From: Aquabacterium sp. CECT 9606
Lineage (GTDB): Bacteria > Pseudomonadota > Gammaproteobacteria > Burkholderiales > Burkholderiaceae_C
Assembly: GCF_918741295.1 (NCBI RefSeq)
Contig: NZ_CAKKNB010000002.1
Span: forward strand, 620,001-684,000
Length of the DNA stretch: 64,000 bases
Direction: 5' to 3'
The notes beneath the pieces were generated by a model that was not told the DNA's origin, ran no database searches, and saw nothing but the letters and a program-made list of their open reading frames with translations. Positions 56,418 through 64,000 of the stretch are shown here, piece after piece (position 1 is the first letter of the stretch; every line of letters begins with the position of its first letter). A program made the position numbers and the translations under genes.

Positions 56418-58196
56418 ATGCACTACCTCCGCGACATCACCGTGCTGATCCTGGGTCTGGGCGACTCCGGCCTGGCCATGGCGCGCTGGAGTGCACGCTG
56501 CGGGGCCACCGTGCGTGTGGCCGACACGCGCGAGGCGCCGCCTCAAGCCGCCACGCTGGCGAAGGATGTGCCAGGCGCAACCTTGCACGTGGGCTTGCGT
56601 CTGGACTTGCTGGACGGCGTGAACCTGGTGCTGAAGAGCCCGGGCCTGGCGCCGACCTCGTCTGACGTGGCCGCGCTGATCGACAAAGCCGATGAACTGG
56701 GCATTCCCGTGCGCGGCGAGCTGTCGTTGTTTGCCTCGGCCCTGGCCGATCTGAAGGCCGACCGGGGTTACGTGCCCAAGGTGATCGCCATCACCGGCAC
56801 CAATGGCAAGACCACCACCACCTCCCTGACCGCGCAGTTGATCGAACGGGCCGGCAAACGCGTGGGGTTGGCCGGCAACATCGGCCCGACCTTGCTGGAC
56901 ACCTTGAGCACCGCGCTGGACCTGGAGCCCGAGCGTGTGGTCGAAGCCGAAGAGGATGTACCAGAAGCTGTGCCTGCGGACGATGTGGTCGCCGCGGACG
57001 AGGCCCTGTCGGGCGAGCTTCCTGTGGATGACGCCACCGAAGACCTTGCCCTTGAGGTCGCCCCCGAAGAGCCCGCGCCCACCGCCATCCCCGACGATGC
57101 CGACGCGCCCCTCATCGCCCTGATCCCGCCCCCACCACCCGCTCCCGTGTTCGAGGTGTTGCCCGAAGTCTGGGTGCTGGAGTTGTCCAGCTTCCAGCTG
57201 GATGGCGTGAGCAACTTCGAGCCCAGCGCGGCCGTGGTGCTGAACATCACCCAGGACCACCTTGACTGGCACGGCACGATGAAAGCTTATGCCGATGCCA
57301 AGGCCCGCATCTACGGCAAGAAGACCACCACCATGGTCATCAACCGCGATGACCCGGCCGTGCTGGCCATGGTGCCCGAGCCCGAGGTGATCAAGTCCGG
57401 TGTCCGCGGCCGCCCGGCCAAGGTCGTGCACCGCGATTTGGTGTATTTCGGCCTGGATGCACCACGGCGCCCGGGTGATTTCGGCCTGGTCACGGAAAGC
57501 GGCATGGCCTGGCTGGTGCGCGCCTTGGAGGCCGACCCCACCATCAAGCGCAAGAAGGGTGACGAGGAAGAGATCATCCTCCAGCGCTTGATGCCGGCCG
57601 ATGCTTTGCGCATCCGCGGCCGCCACAACGCCTCCAACGCCCTGGCAGCCCTGGCCCTGGCCACGGCGGTCGGGTGTCCCTTGGCGCCCATGCTGCATGG
57701 CCTGCGCGAATACCGGGGCGAACCTCACCGTGTTGAGCATGTGGCCAGCGTCGGTGGCATCGACGCCATCGACGACAGCAAGGGCACCAACGTGGGTGCC
57801 ACCGTGGCCGCGCTGCACGGCCTGGGCTCCGACCTGTCGCCGGGCAAGCTCGTGCTCATCCTGGGCGGCGATGGCAAGGGGCAGGACTTCGCGCCCTTGG
57901 TCGACCCTGTGGGCCACTACGCGCGCGCCGTGGCATTGATTGGCCGCGATGGTCCCGCCTTGCAAGAGGTCCTGTCCAGCGTGGGCGGTGCCAACGGCGA
58001 GCCCCTGCCTTTGCAAGGCCACGACAGCCTGGAAGCGGCCACACGTTGGGCTTTCGAGCAGGCCCGGCCTGGCGATGCCGTGCTGCTCAGCCCCGCCTGC
58101 GCCAGCCTGGACATGTTCCGCAACTACGGCCACCGCGCCCAGGTGTTCATCGACACCGTGCGCGAACTGGCCATCGAGCGGGGAGAGGTCGCATGA
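56418..58196 (+). CDS. murD: UDP-MurNAc-L-Ala:D-Glu ligase MurD with a large insertion
   Basis: A 592-residue MurD, about 100-140 residues longer than usual. Blocks: [13 protein letters not shown] (Rossmann part), [11 protein letters not shown] (125-135), GNIGPTLLD, then an insertion at about 167-248, and [35 protein letters not shown] and [12 protein letters not shown]. The insertion is acidic and Ala/Pro-rich ([17 protein letters not shown], ending [12 protein letters not shown]) and sits between the P-loop domain strand and the LELSSFQL strand, a surface loop in known MurD. The reading frame is intact. It overlaps ftsW by ATGA. Confidence 0.95.
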   Translation: MHYLRDITVLILGLGDSGLAMARWSARCGATVRVADTREAPPQAATLAKDVPGATLHVGLRLDLLDGVNLVLKSPGLAPTSSDVAALIDKADELGIPVRGELSLFASALADLKADRGYVPKVIAITGTNGKTTTTSLTAQLIERAGKRVGLAGNIGPTLLDTLSTALDLEPERVVEAEEDVPEAVPADDVVAADEALSGELPVDDATEDLALEVAPEEPAPTAIPDDADAPLIALIPPPPPAPVFEVLPEVWVLELSSFQLDGVSNFEPSAAVVLNITQDHLDWHGTMKAYADAKARIYGKKTTTMVINRDDPAVLAMVPEPEVIKSGVRGRPAKVVHRDLVYFGLDAPRRPGDFGLVTESGMAWLVRALEADPTIKRKKGDEEEIILQRLMPADALRIRGRHNASNALAALALATAVGCPLAPMLHGLREYRGEPHRVEHVASVGGIDAIDDSKGTNVGATVAALHGLGSDLSPGKLVLILGGDGKGQDFAPLVDPVGHYARAVALIGRDGPALQEVLSSVGGANGEPLPLQGHDSLEAATRWAFEQARPGDAVLLSPACASLDMFRNYGHRAQVFIDTVRELAIERGEVA

Positions 58197-59467
58197 ACGC
58201 CAGCGCCTTCAATCCGATGTCCTGGCTGGGCGGCCTGCGCGATCGCGTGTCGAACTGGCGTGGCCAAGGCGGCGATGGCCATGGCGCCTTGCCGGTGCGC
58301 GACCGCATCAACATCCTGGCTCAGCCCTCCAAGGTGATGGGCTTTGACCAGTCGCTGGTGTGGGTGGTGCTGGCGCTGCTGGCCCTGGGCCTGATCATGG
58401 TCTATTCTGCTTCGATCGCCTTGCCCGACAGCCCCAAGTTCGCCAAGTACACGCCCACCTATTTCTTCAACCGGCACCTGTTCTTCCTGATCCTGTCGAT
58501 CATGGTCGGGGCCGTGGTCACGCAGATCCCGCTGTCGACCTGGGAGCGCGTGGCGCCCTGGTTGTTCGTGCTGTCGCTGCTGCTGCTGATGCTGGTACTG
58601 ATCCCGCACGTGGGCAAGGGCGTCAACGGCGCGCGCCGCTGGTTGCCATTGGGCATCATGAACTTCCAGCCGTCTGAACTGGCCAAGCTGGCCATCACGC
58701 TGTACGCGGCCGACTACATGGTCCGCAAGATGGAAGTGAAAGAGCGCTTCTTCCGCGCCGTGGCGCCGATGGCGGTGGCCGTGGCTGTGGTGGGCTTGCT
58801 GCTGCTGGCCGAACCTGACATGGGCGCCTTCATGGTGATCGCCGTGATCGCCATGAGCATCCTCTTCCTGGGCGGTGTCAACGGGCGCATGTTCTTCCTG
58901 ATCACGGCCGTGCTGATCGGCGCCTTCACGCTGATGGTGTCGCTCAGCCCTTGGCGCCGCGAGCGCATCTTTGCTTACCTGGACCCGTGGGACGAGAAGA
59001 ATGCCCTGGGCAAGGCCTACCAGTTGACGCACTCCCTGATCGCCTTCGGACGTGGCGAGATCTTCGGCGAAGGCCTGGGTTCCAGCCTTGAAAAGCTGCA
59101 CTACCTGCCCGAAGCCCACACCGATTTCCTGTTGGCCGTGATCGGCGAAGAGCTGGGCTTCGTGGGGGTGGCCATCGTCATCGGCGCCTTCTTCTGGCTG
59201 GTGCGCCGCCTGTTCCACATCGGCCGCCAAGCCATCGCGCTTGACCGGGTGTTCTCGGGCCTGGTGGCGCAGGGCGTGGGCGTGTGGATGGGTGGCCAGG
59301 CCTTCATCAACATGGGCGTGAACCTGGGTGTGTTGCCCACCAAGGGCCTGACCTTGCCGTTGATGAGCTACGGTGGTTCGGGCGTGATGCTCAATTGCAT
59401 CGCGCTCGCGATCGTGCTGCGGGTGGACATCGAAAACAGGCAGTTGATGCGCGGAGGCCGCGCATGA
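58193..59467 (+). CDS. ftsW: Septal peptidoglycan polymerase FtsW
   Basis: A 424-residue SEDS protein, the glycosyltransferase partner of FtsI. About ten membrane helices follow a basic cytoplasmic N-terminus of about 50 residues. Blocks: [67 protein letters not shown] and [12 protein letters not shown]. The catalytic Asp is expected after the AEPDMG region. Starts in murD's stop and ends in murG's start. Confidence 0.97.
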   Translation: MNASAFNPMSWLGGLRDRVSNWRGQGGDGHGALPVRDRINILAQPSKVMGFDQSLVWVVLALLALGLIMVYSASIALPDSPKFAKYTPTYFFNRHLFFLILSIMVGAVVTQIPLSTWERVAPWLFVLSLLLLMLVLIPHVGKGVNGARRWLPLGIMNFQPSELAKLAITLYAADYMVRKMEVKERFFRAVAPMAVAVAVVGLLLLAEPDMGAFMVIAVIAMSILFLGGVNGRMFFLITAVLIGAFTLMVSLSPWRRERIFAYLDPWDEKNALGKAYQLTHSLIAFGRGEIFGEGLGSSLEKLHYLPEAHTDFLLAVIGEELGFVGVAIVIGAFFWLVRRLFHIGRQAIALDRVFSGLVAQGVGVWMGGQAFINMGVNLGVLPTKGLTLPLMSYGGSGVMLNCIALAIVLRVDIENRQLMRGGRA

Positions 59468-60573
59468 GCCACCTCGTGATCATGGCGGCCGGCACGGGTG
59501 GGCACATCATGCCCGGCCTGGCGGTGGCCAAGGAGTTGCAGCAACGTGGCTGGACCGTCAGTTGGCTGGGCACAGAAGGCGGCATGGAAAACCGCCTGGT
59601 GCCGCCCACCGGCATCCCGCTCGACACCATCGCTTTCAACGGCTTGCGCGGCAAAGGCATGCTGCACACCATGACTGGCGGCATGCGCCTGCTCAAGGCC
59701 TTCGCCGAATGTTTCAACATCCTGGGCAAGCGCCAGGCCGATGCCGTGCTGGGCATGGGCGGCTATGTGTGCTTCCCTGGCGGCATGATGGCGTCGGCGC
59801 GCGGCTTGCCTCTGGTGCTGGTCAACGCCGACGCGGCCATGCTGATGAGCAACCGTGCCTTGCTGCCCGTGGCCGACATCGTCGCCTTCGGTTTCGATGG
59901 CCCGGCTGCCAACTCGACCAAGCTGGCGCGCGTCACCGGCAATCCCGTGCGCGCGGAGATCGAAGCCATCCCCGTGCCGGCCGAACGTTTCCGGGGCCGC
60001 GCCGGCCCGTTGCGCGTGCTGATGGTCGGCGGCAGCCTGGGTGCGGTCACGCTCAACAAGGTGCTGCCGCAAGCGCTGGCCAAGATCCCGGCCGATCAAC
60101 GCCCCAAGGTCACGCACCAGACCGGCATGGCCAACTTCGACGACGTCAAGGCCGACTACGCGGCTTTGGGCATCGACACCGTGCGCGACGTCGAGGTCGT
60201 GCCCTTCATCAACAACATGGCGCAGCGGCTGGCCGAATGCGATGTGCTGGTGTGCCGCGCTGGCGCCATCACCGTGAGCGAGTTGTGCGCCGCGGGCGTG
60301 GCCAGCATCCTGGTGCCACTGGTGGTGTCGACCACCTCGCACCAACGCGACAACGCCGCCTACATGGCCGAGCATGGCGCGGCCGTGCACTTGCCGCAAT
60401 CCGAGCTGACGGCCGACTCCCTGGCCCAGCACCTGCAGGCCTTGACACGCCAAGGCCTGCAGGACATGGCCACCCGGGCCCGGGCCCTGGCCCGACCGAA
60501 CGCCGCTGCCGCCGTCGCCAATGAAATCGAGAAACTTGTGACCACCAGTTCGAAGAAAAGGGCGTCCGCATGA
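59464..60573 (+). CDS. murG: UDP-GlcNAc transferase MurG
   Basis: A 369-residue GT28 enzyme that converts lipid I to lipid II on the inner face of the membrane. Blocks: [63 protein letters not shown] and [15 protein letters not shown]. The ATG overlaps the ftsW stop. All key loops are present. Confidence 0.97.
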   Translation: MSHLVIMAAGTGGHIMPGLAVAKELQQRGWTVSWLGTEGGMENRLVPPTGIPLDTIAFNGLRGKGMLHTMTGGMRLLKAFAECFNILGKRQADAVLGMGGYVCFPGGMMASARGLPLVLVNADAAMLMSNRALLPVADIVAFGFDGPAANSTKLARVTGNPVRAEIEAIPVPAERFRGRAGPLRVLMVGGSLGAVTLNKVLPQALAKIPADQRPKVTHQTGMANFDDVKADYAALGIDTVRDVEVVPFINNMAQRLAECDVLVCRAGAITVSELCAAGVASILVPLVVSTTSHQRDNAAYMAEHGAAVHLPQSELTADSLAQHLQALTRQGLQDMATRARALARPNAAAAVANEIEKLVTTSSKKRASA

Positions 60574-61973
60574 AGCACGCCGTCAAACACATCCACTTCG
60601 TTGGCGTTGGCGGGGCAGGCATGAGCGGCATTGCCGAGATCCTGCACAACCTGGGCTACACGGTGTCGGGCTCCGATCAGAGCGACAGCGCCACTTCGCG
60701 CCGTCTGGCCTCCCTCGGCATCAAGGTGTTCATCGGGCACGATGCCGAGCACGTGGTGGGCGCCGAAGCCGTGGTCACGTCGACCGCCGTGAAGGGCGAC
60801 AACCCCGAAGTCATCGCCGCGCGCGCCAAACGCATCCCCGTGGTGCCGCGCGCGGTGATGCTGGCCGAGCTGATGCGCCTCAAGCGCGGCATTGCGATTG
60901 CCGGCACGCACGGCAAGACCACGACCACCTCGCTGGTCACCTGCATCCTGGCCGAGGCCGGGGTCGACCCGACCTTCGTGATCGGCGGCAAGCTGAACAG
61001 CGCCGGCGCCAACTCGGCTCTGGGCAAGGGCGACTACATCGTGGTCGAGGCCGACGAATCAGACGCCTCTTTCCTGAACCTGCTGCCCATCCTGTCGGTC
61101 GTCACCAACATCGACGCCGACCACATGGACACGTATGGCCATGACTTCGCCAAGCTGAAGCAGGCCTTCGTCGACTTCCTGCACCGCATGCCTTTCTACG
61201 GCGCGGCCATCCTGTGTGCCGATGATCCGGGTGTGCGCTCGATCATCCCGCTGATCTCTCGCCCCGTCATCAGCTATGGCTTCGGCGAAGACGCACAAGT
61301 GCGCGCGGTCGATGTCGAGGCCTTGCCTGGCGGGCAGATGCGCTTCACCGTGCAGCGCCGCAACGGCACTGTCATGCCTGATCTGCCCGTGACCTTGAAC
61401 CTGCCTGGCGTGCACAACGTGCTCAACGCCCTGGCAGCCATCGCCGTGGCCACCGAGATCGAGCTGCCCGACGAGCCCATCGCCAAGGCCTTGTCCGAGT
61501 TCACCGGTGTGGGCCGCCGCTTCCAGCGCTATGGCGACTGGCGCGCTGCCGATGGTGGCCAGTTCACCTTGATCGACGACTACGGCCACCACCCGGTCGA
61601 GATGGCCGCTGTGATCAGCGCCGCGCGCGGGGCCTTCCCCGGCCAGCGCCTGGTGCTGGCTTTCCAGCCACACCGCTACACCCGCACGCGCGATTGCTTC
61701 GAAGACTTCGTCAAAGTGCTGGGCACGGCCGACGCCGTCCTGCTGACCGAGGTCTATGCCGCTGGCGAGCAACCCATCGTGGCCGCCGATGGCCGCGCCT
61801 TGACCCGCGCCGTGCGCGTGGCCGGCAAGGTCGAACCCCAGTTCATCGACGACATGGCCGAGTTGCCCGCCGCCATCGCGCAAAGCACGCGCGGCGGTGA
61901 TGTGGTGATCTGCATGGGCGCGGGCTCCATGGGCGGCGTGCCGGCCAAGGTCGTTGAACTGCTGAAGGATTGA
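60570..61973 (+). CDS. murC: UDP-MurNAc:L-Ala ligase MurC
   Basis: A 467-residue ligase for the first peptide residue. Blocks: [43 protein letters not shown] (P-loop), [35 protein letters not shown] and [10 protein letters not shown]. The start overlaps the murG stop (ATGA). It is followed by ddl after 10 bp. Confidence 0.97.
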   Translation: MKHAVKHIHFVGVGGAGMSGIAEILHNLGYTVSGSDQSDSATSRRLASLGIKVFIGHDAEHVVGAEAVVTSTAVKGDNPEVIAARAKRIPVVPRAVMLAELMRLKRGIAIAGTHGKTTTTSLVTCILAEAGVDPTFVIGGKLNSAGANSALGKGDYIVVEADESDASFLNLLPILSVVTNIDADHMDTYGHDFAKLKQAFVDFLHRMPFYGAAILCADDPGVRSIIPLISRPVISYGFGEDAQVRAVDVEALPGGQMRFTVQRRNGTVMPDLPVTLNLPGVHNVLNALAAIAVATEIELPDEPIAKALSEFTGVGRRFQRYGDWRAADGGQFTLIDDYGHHPVEMAAVISAARGAFPGQRLVLAFQPHRYTRTRDCFEDFVKVLGTADAVLLTEVYAAGEQPIVAADGRALTRAVRVAGKVEPQFIDDMAELPAAIAQSTRGGDVVICMGAGSMGGVPAKVVELLKD

Positions 61974-61983
61974 GGAAGACGAC

Positions 61984-62955
61984 ATGAGCCTGATGAGCCT
62001 GCCCACCCCCACCATCGACGTCAAGTCGCTGGGCAAGGTCGCCGTGTTGTTCGGCGGCACCTCGGCCGAGCGCGACATCTCCATCATGTCCGGCTCGGGC
62101 GTGCTCAAGGCCTTGCAATCGCAAGGTGTGGACGCGCACGCCTTTGACCCTGCCAAGCGGCCTTTGCAAGACCTGAAGGCCGAGGGCTTTGACCGTTGCT
62201 TCATCGCCCTGCACGGGCGCGGTGGTGAAGATGGCACGGTGCAGGGCGCACTTGAGTTGCTCGGCATCCCTTACACCGGCTCCGGCGTGATGGCCTCCAG
62301 CATCGCCATGGACAAGATCATGACCAAGCGCATCTGGCGCTTCGAAGGCTTGCCCACGCCCGACTGGCGCATGGTCTCCAGTGCCGAAGAATGTTCGCAA
62401 GCACTGGCCGTGCTGGGCGCGCCCATGATCGTCAAACCTTCGCGGGAAGGTTCGTCCATCGGCTTGACCAAGGTGACCGACCCTGGGCAGTGCGCTGCCG
62501 CCTACGCTGCCGCCGCTCAACACGACCCCGAAGTGCTGTGCGAGCAGTTCATCGAAGGCGAAGAAACCACCTGCCCGGTGCTGTTCGTGCAAGGCCAGGC
62601 CCAGGCGCTGCCAGTGATCCGCATCGTGGCGCCGGGTGGCAATTACGACTACCAGAACAAGTATTTCACCGACGAAGTGAAATACCTTTGCCCCAGCCAG
62701 CTTGGCGCGGACGAAGAAGTCGAGATCCGCCACCAGGTCTTGCGCGCCTTCAAGACCCTGGGTTGCCGGGGCTGGGCGCGCGCCGACGTGATGATCCGCC
62801 ACACCGACCGCCAGCCCTTCCTGCTCGAGATCAACACCTCGCCCGGCATGACCAGCCACTCCCTCGTGCCGATGTCGGCCCAGGCGGCCGGCCTGAGCTA
62901 CGAACAACTTTGCCTGACCCTGCTGGCCTCGGCCACGCTGGATTCCGCCCGCTGA
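61984..62955 (+). CDS. ddlB: D-alanine--D-alanine ligase
   Basis: A 323-residue ATP-grasp ligase. Blocks: [79 protein letters not shown] and [16 protein letters not shown]. The Ser-Tyr-type D-Ala site is intact. GAGGAAG precedes the ATG. The length and position match DdlB of other dcw clusters. Confidence 0.97.
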   Translation: MSLMSLPTPTIDVKSLGKVAVLFGGTSAERDISIMSGSGVLKALQSQGVDAHAFDPAKRPLQDLKAEGFDRCFIALHGRGGEDGTVQGALELLGIPYTGSGVMASSIAMDKIMTKRIWRFEGLPTPDWRMVSSAEECSQALAVLGAPMIVKPSREGSSIGLTKVTDPGQCAAAYAAAAQHDPEVLCEQFIEGEETTCPVLFVQGQAQALPVIRIVAPGGNYDYQNKYFTDEVKYLCPSQLGADEEVEIRHQVLRAFKTLGCRGWARADVMIRHTDRQPFLLEINTSPGMTSHSLVPMSAQAAGLSYEQLCLTLLASATLDSAR

Positions 62956-62971
62956 AGACCAAGACCTGACC

Positions 62972-63862
62972 ATGTTGGCCAACGCCGCCCTCAACCCCCA
63001 CACCAGCGAGATGCCGCAAGACATCCGCTGGATGAATGCCGCGACCGCCGCGCTGGCAGGGTTGGCGCTGGCCGTGGTGCTGGCTTCCGGCCTGGTCAAG
63101 CTGTCGCGCCTGCCCTTCTTCAACATCAACCAACTGCAGATCGATGGCGAGCTGCAGCGCAATAACCTGGCCACGGTGCGCGCCAACGCCTTGCCCCACC
63201 TCAGCGGCGGCTTCTTCAACCAAGACTTGTTCAAGGCCCGCGATGCCTTTGAAGCCGTGCCCTGGGTGCGCCGTGCGGTGGTGCGCCGGGTGTGGCCCAA
63301 CCAGTTGCGCGTGACCCTGGAAGAACACCGCCCTGCCGCTTATTGGCGTCACGAAGACCGCGATGATCAACTGGTCAACACCTTTGGCGAGGTCTTCGAC
63401 GCCAACCTGGGCGACGTGGAGGACGAGCCCTTGCCCACCTTGTCGGCCCCGGCCCACCCCGCGCCCGACCAGGCCCGTGTGATGCTGGACATGCTGCGCC
63501 GCCTGCAACCGCTGGTGGCGCCACTGCAAGGCGAGATCGAGACCCTGCGCCTGACCGACCGCGGCTCGTGGAGCCTGGAGCTGGACAGCGGCGCCGACAT
63601 CGAATTGGGCCGTGGCACCGAGGATGAAGTGGCCGAGCGCCTGGAGCGTTTCGTGCGCACGGTGCCCGAACTGCACCGCCAATACCCCGCCCCATTGCAG
63701 CAGGCCGACCTGCGTTATCCCGAAGGCTACGCCGTCAAGCTGCGCGGCGTGTCCACCCTGCAGGAGGCGGCCAGCAAGGCGGCGCTCAAGGCCAAGCTGG
63801 CGGCACAAAACGCGGCCTGGGCCGCGCGCCAACGCCAACAGCAGCAGCAACCACAACGTTAA
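62972..63862 (+). CDS. ftsQ: Cell division protein FtsQ
   Basis: A 296-residue bitopic divisome scaffold: membrane helix about 22-42 (AALAGLALAVVLASGLVKLS), POTRA domain from about 44 (FFNINQLQIDGELQRNNL, VPWVRRAVVRRVWPNQLRV) and a beta domain to about 265. The C-terminus ends in a Gln-rich tail (ARQRQQQQQPQR). A Met at residue 14 is an alternative start. It links FtsBL to the septum. Confidence 0.95.
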   Translation: MLANAALNPHTSEMPQDIRWMNAATAALAGLALAVVLASGLVKLSRLPFFNINQLQIDGELQRNNLATVRANALPHLSGGFFNQDLFKARDAFEAVPWVRRAVVRRVWPNQLRVTLEEHRPAAYWRHEDRDDQLVNTFGEVFDANLGDVEDEPLPTLSAPAHPAPDQARVMLDMLRRLQPLVAPLQGEIETLRLTDRGSWSLELDSGADIELGRGTEDEVAERLERFVRTVPELHRQYPAPLQQADLRYPEGYAVKLRGVSTLQEAASKAALKAKLAAQNAAWAARQRQQQQQPQR

Positions 63863-63880
63863 CCGAACACAGCACACACC

Positions 63881-64000
63881 ATGCCCAAGGAATACAAGGA
63901 TCTGGTTGTCGGACTCGACATCGGCACCGCCAAAGTGATGGCGGTGGTGGCCGAAGTCATGCCCGGTGGCGAGCTGCGTCTGGCCGGTCTGGGCGTGGCG
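63881..64000 (+). CDS. ftsA: Cell division protein FtsA, N-terminal fragment
   Basis: The first 40 codons of ftsA, cut by the window end. MPKEYKDLVVGLDIGTAKVM includes the phosphate-1 loop GLDIGTAKV of the actin-like fold. FtsA tethers FtsZ to the membrane; ftsZ would be expected next. The gene starts 18 bp after ftsQ. Confidence 0.95.
   Translation, partial: MPKEYKDLVVGLDIGTAKVMAVVAEVMPGGELRLAGLGVA

Noticed and set aside
56916-57161. MurD insertion as a frameshift or pseudogene
   Set aside because: The frame stays open, and all catalytic blocks on both sides are intact in one frame within an essential operon.

Overview
The window is high-GC, densely coded DNA from a betaproteobacterium. 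I infer order Burkholderiales, in the Comamonadaceae/Aquabacterium-Leptothrix range. The grounds are a fused murE-murF inside an otherwise standard mraZ-to-ftsA division cluster, a thiC-thiO-thiS-thiG-thiDE operon behind a TPP riboswitch, and an SHP/DHC/cytochrome b561 operon with its own two-component system. I found no rRNA or tRNA gene, CRISPR array, transposase or prophage. Both ends are cut inside genes: an acyl-CoA carboxylase subunit on the left and ftsA on the right.

Layout. 1-4.5 kb: carboxyltransferase remnant, a secreted DUF1800/DUF1501 pair, a DUF4442 protein, then a roughly 250-bp inverted-repeat element. 4.5-10.6 kb: a large hybrid histidine kinase, bioB, a DUF1857 protein and a 3-oxoadipyl-CoA-type thiolase. 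10.6-16.6 kb: thiamine biosynthesis with its riboswitch. 16.6-19.4 kb: feoA-feoB plus a small Cys-rich partner, with a Fur-like site. 19.4-27.8 kb: an envelope/stress region holding two BON lipoproteins, two DUF1328 peptides, a CHASE3 kinase with a NarL-type regulator, a lone receiver, a secreted C-x10-C repeat protein, a yqjD-yqjE operon, an SDR dehydrogenase and an OmpA-family protein. 27.8-30.9 kb: pirin, an M90 peptidase and a CDF transporter. 30.9-34.7 kb: SHP, diheme cytochrome, cytochrome b561, response regulator and kinase. 34.7-37.8 kb: TetR regulator, thiolase, MaoC hydratase and a lipoprotein esterase. 37.9-40.7 kb: a two-gene DNA-repair-like unit (radical SAM protein plus DUF4130-UdgX) behind a perfect LexA-type box. 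40.7-48.3 kb: class A PBP, hybrid kinase, secreted lipase and a DUF6748-like protein. 48.5-64 kb: the division and cell-wall (dcw) cluster mraZ-rsmH-ftsL-ftsI-murEF-mraY-murD-ftsW-murG-murC-ddl-ftsQ-ftsA.

The strongest candidate for an undescribed system is the SOS-controlled radical SAM/UdgX operon. UdgX enzymes form a covalent link to uracil-DNA through the His of a KRRxH loop, which is present here, but the role of the radical SAM partner is not known to me. Other notable points: predicted promoters of three unrelated transcripts (feoA, the tetR-like gene, the radical SAM gene) put the transcription start at or within 2 nt of the start codon; MurD carries an acidic, Pro-rich insertion of about 80 residues; a four-copy MraZ box overlaps the mraZ start; and three CTTAAG-like repeats at 11-bp spacing precede the SHP operon.
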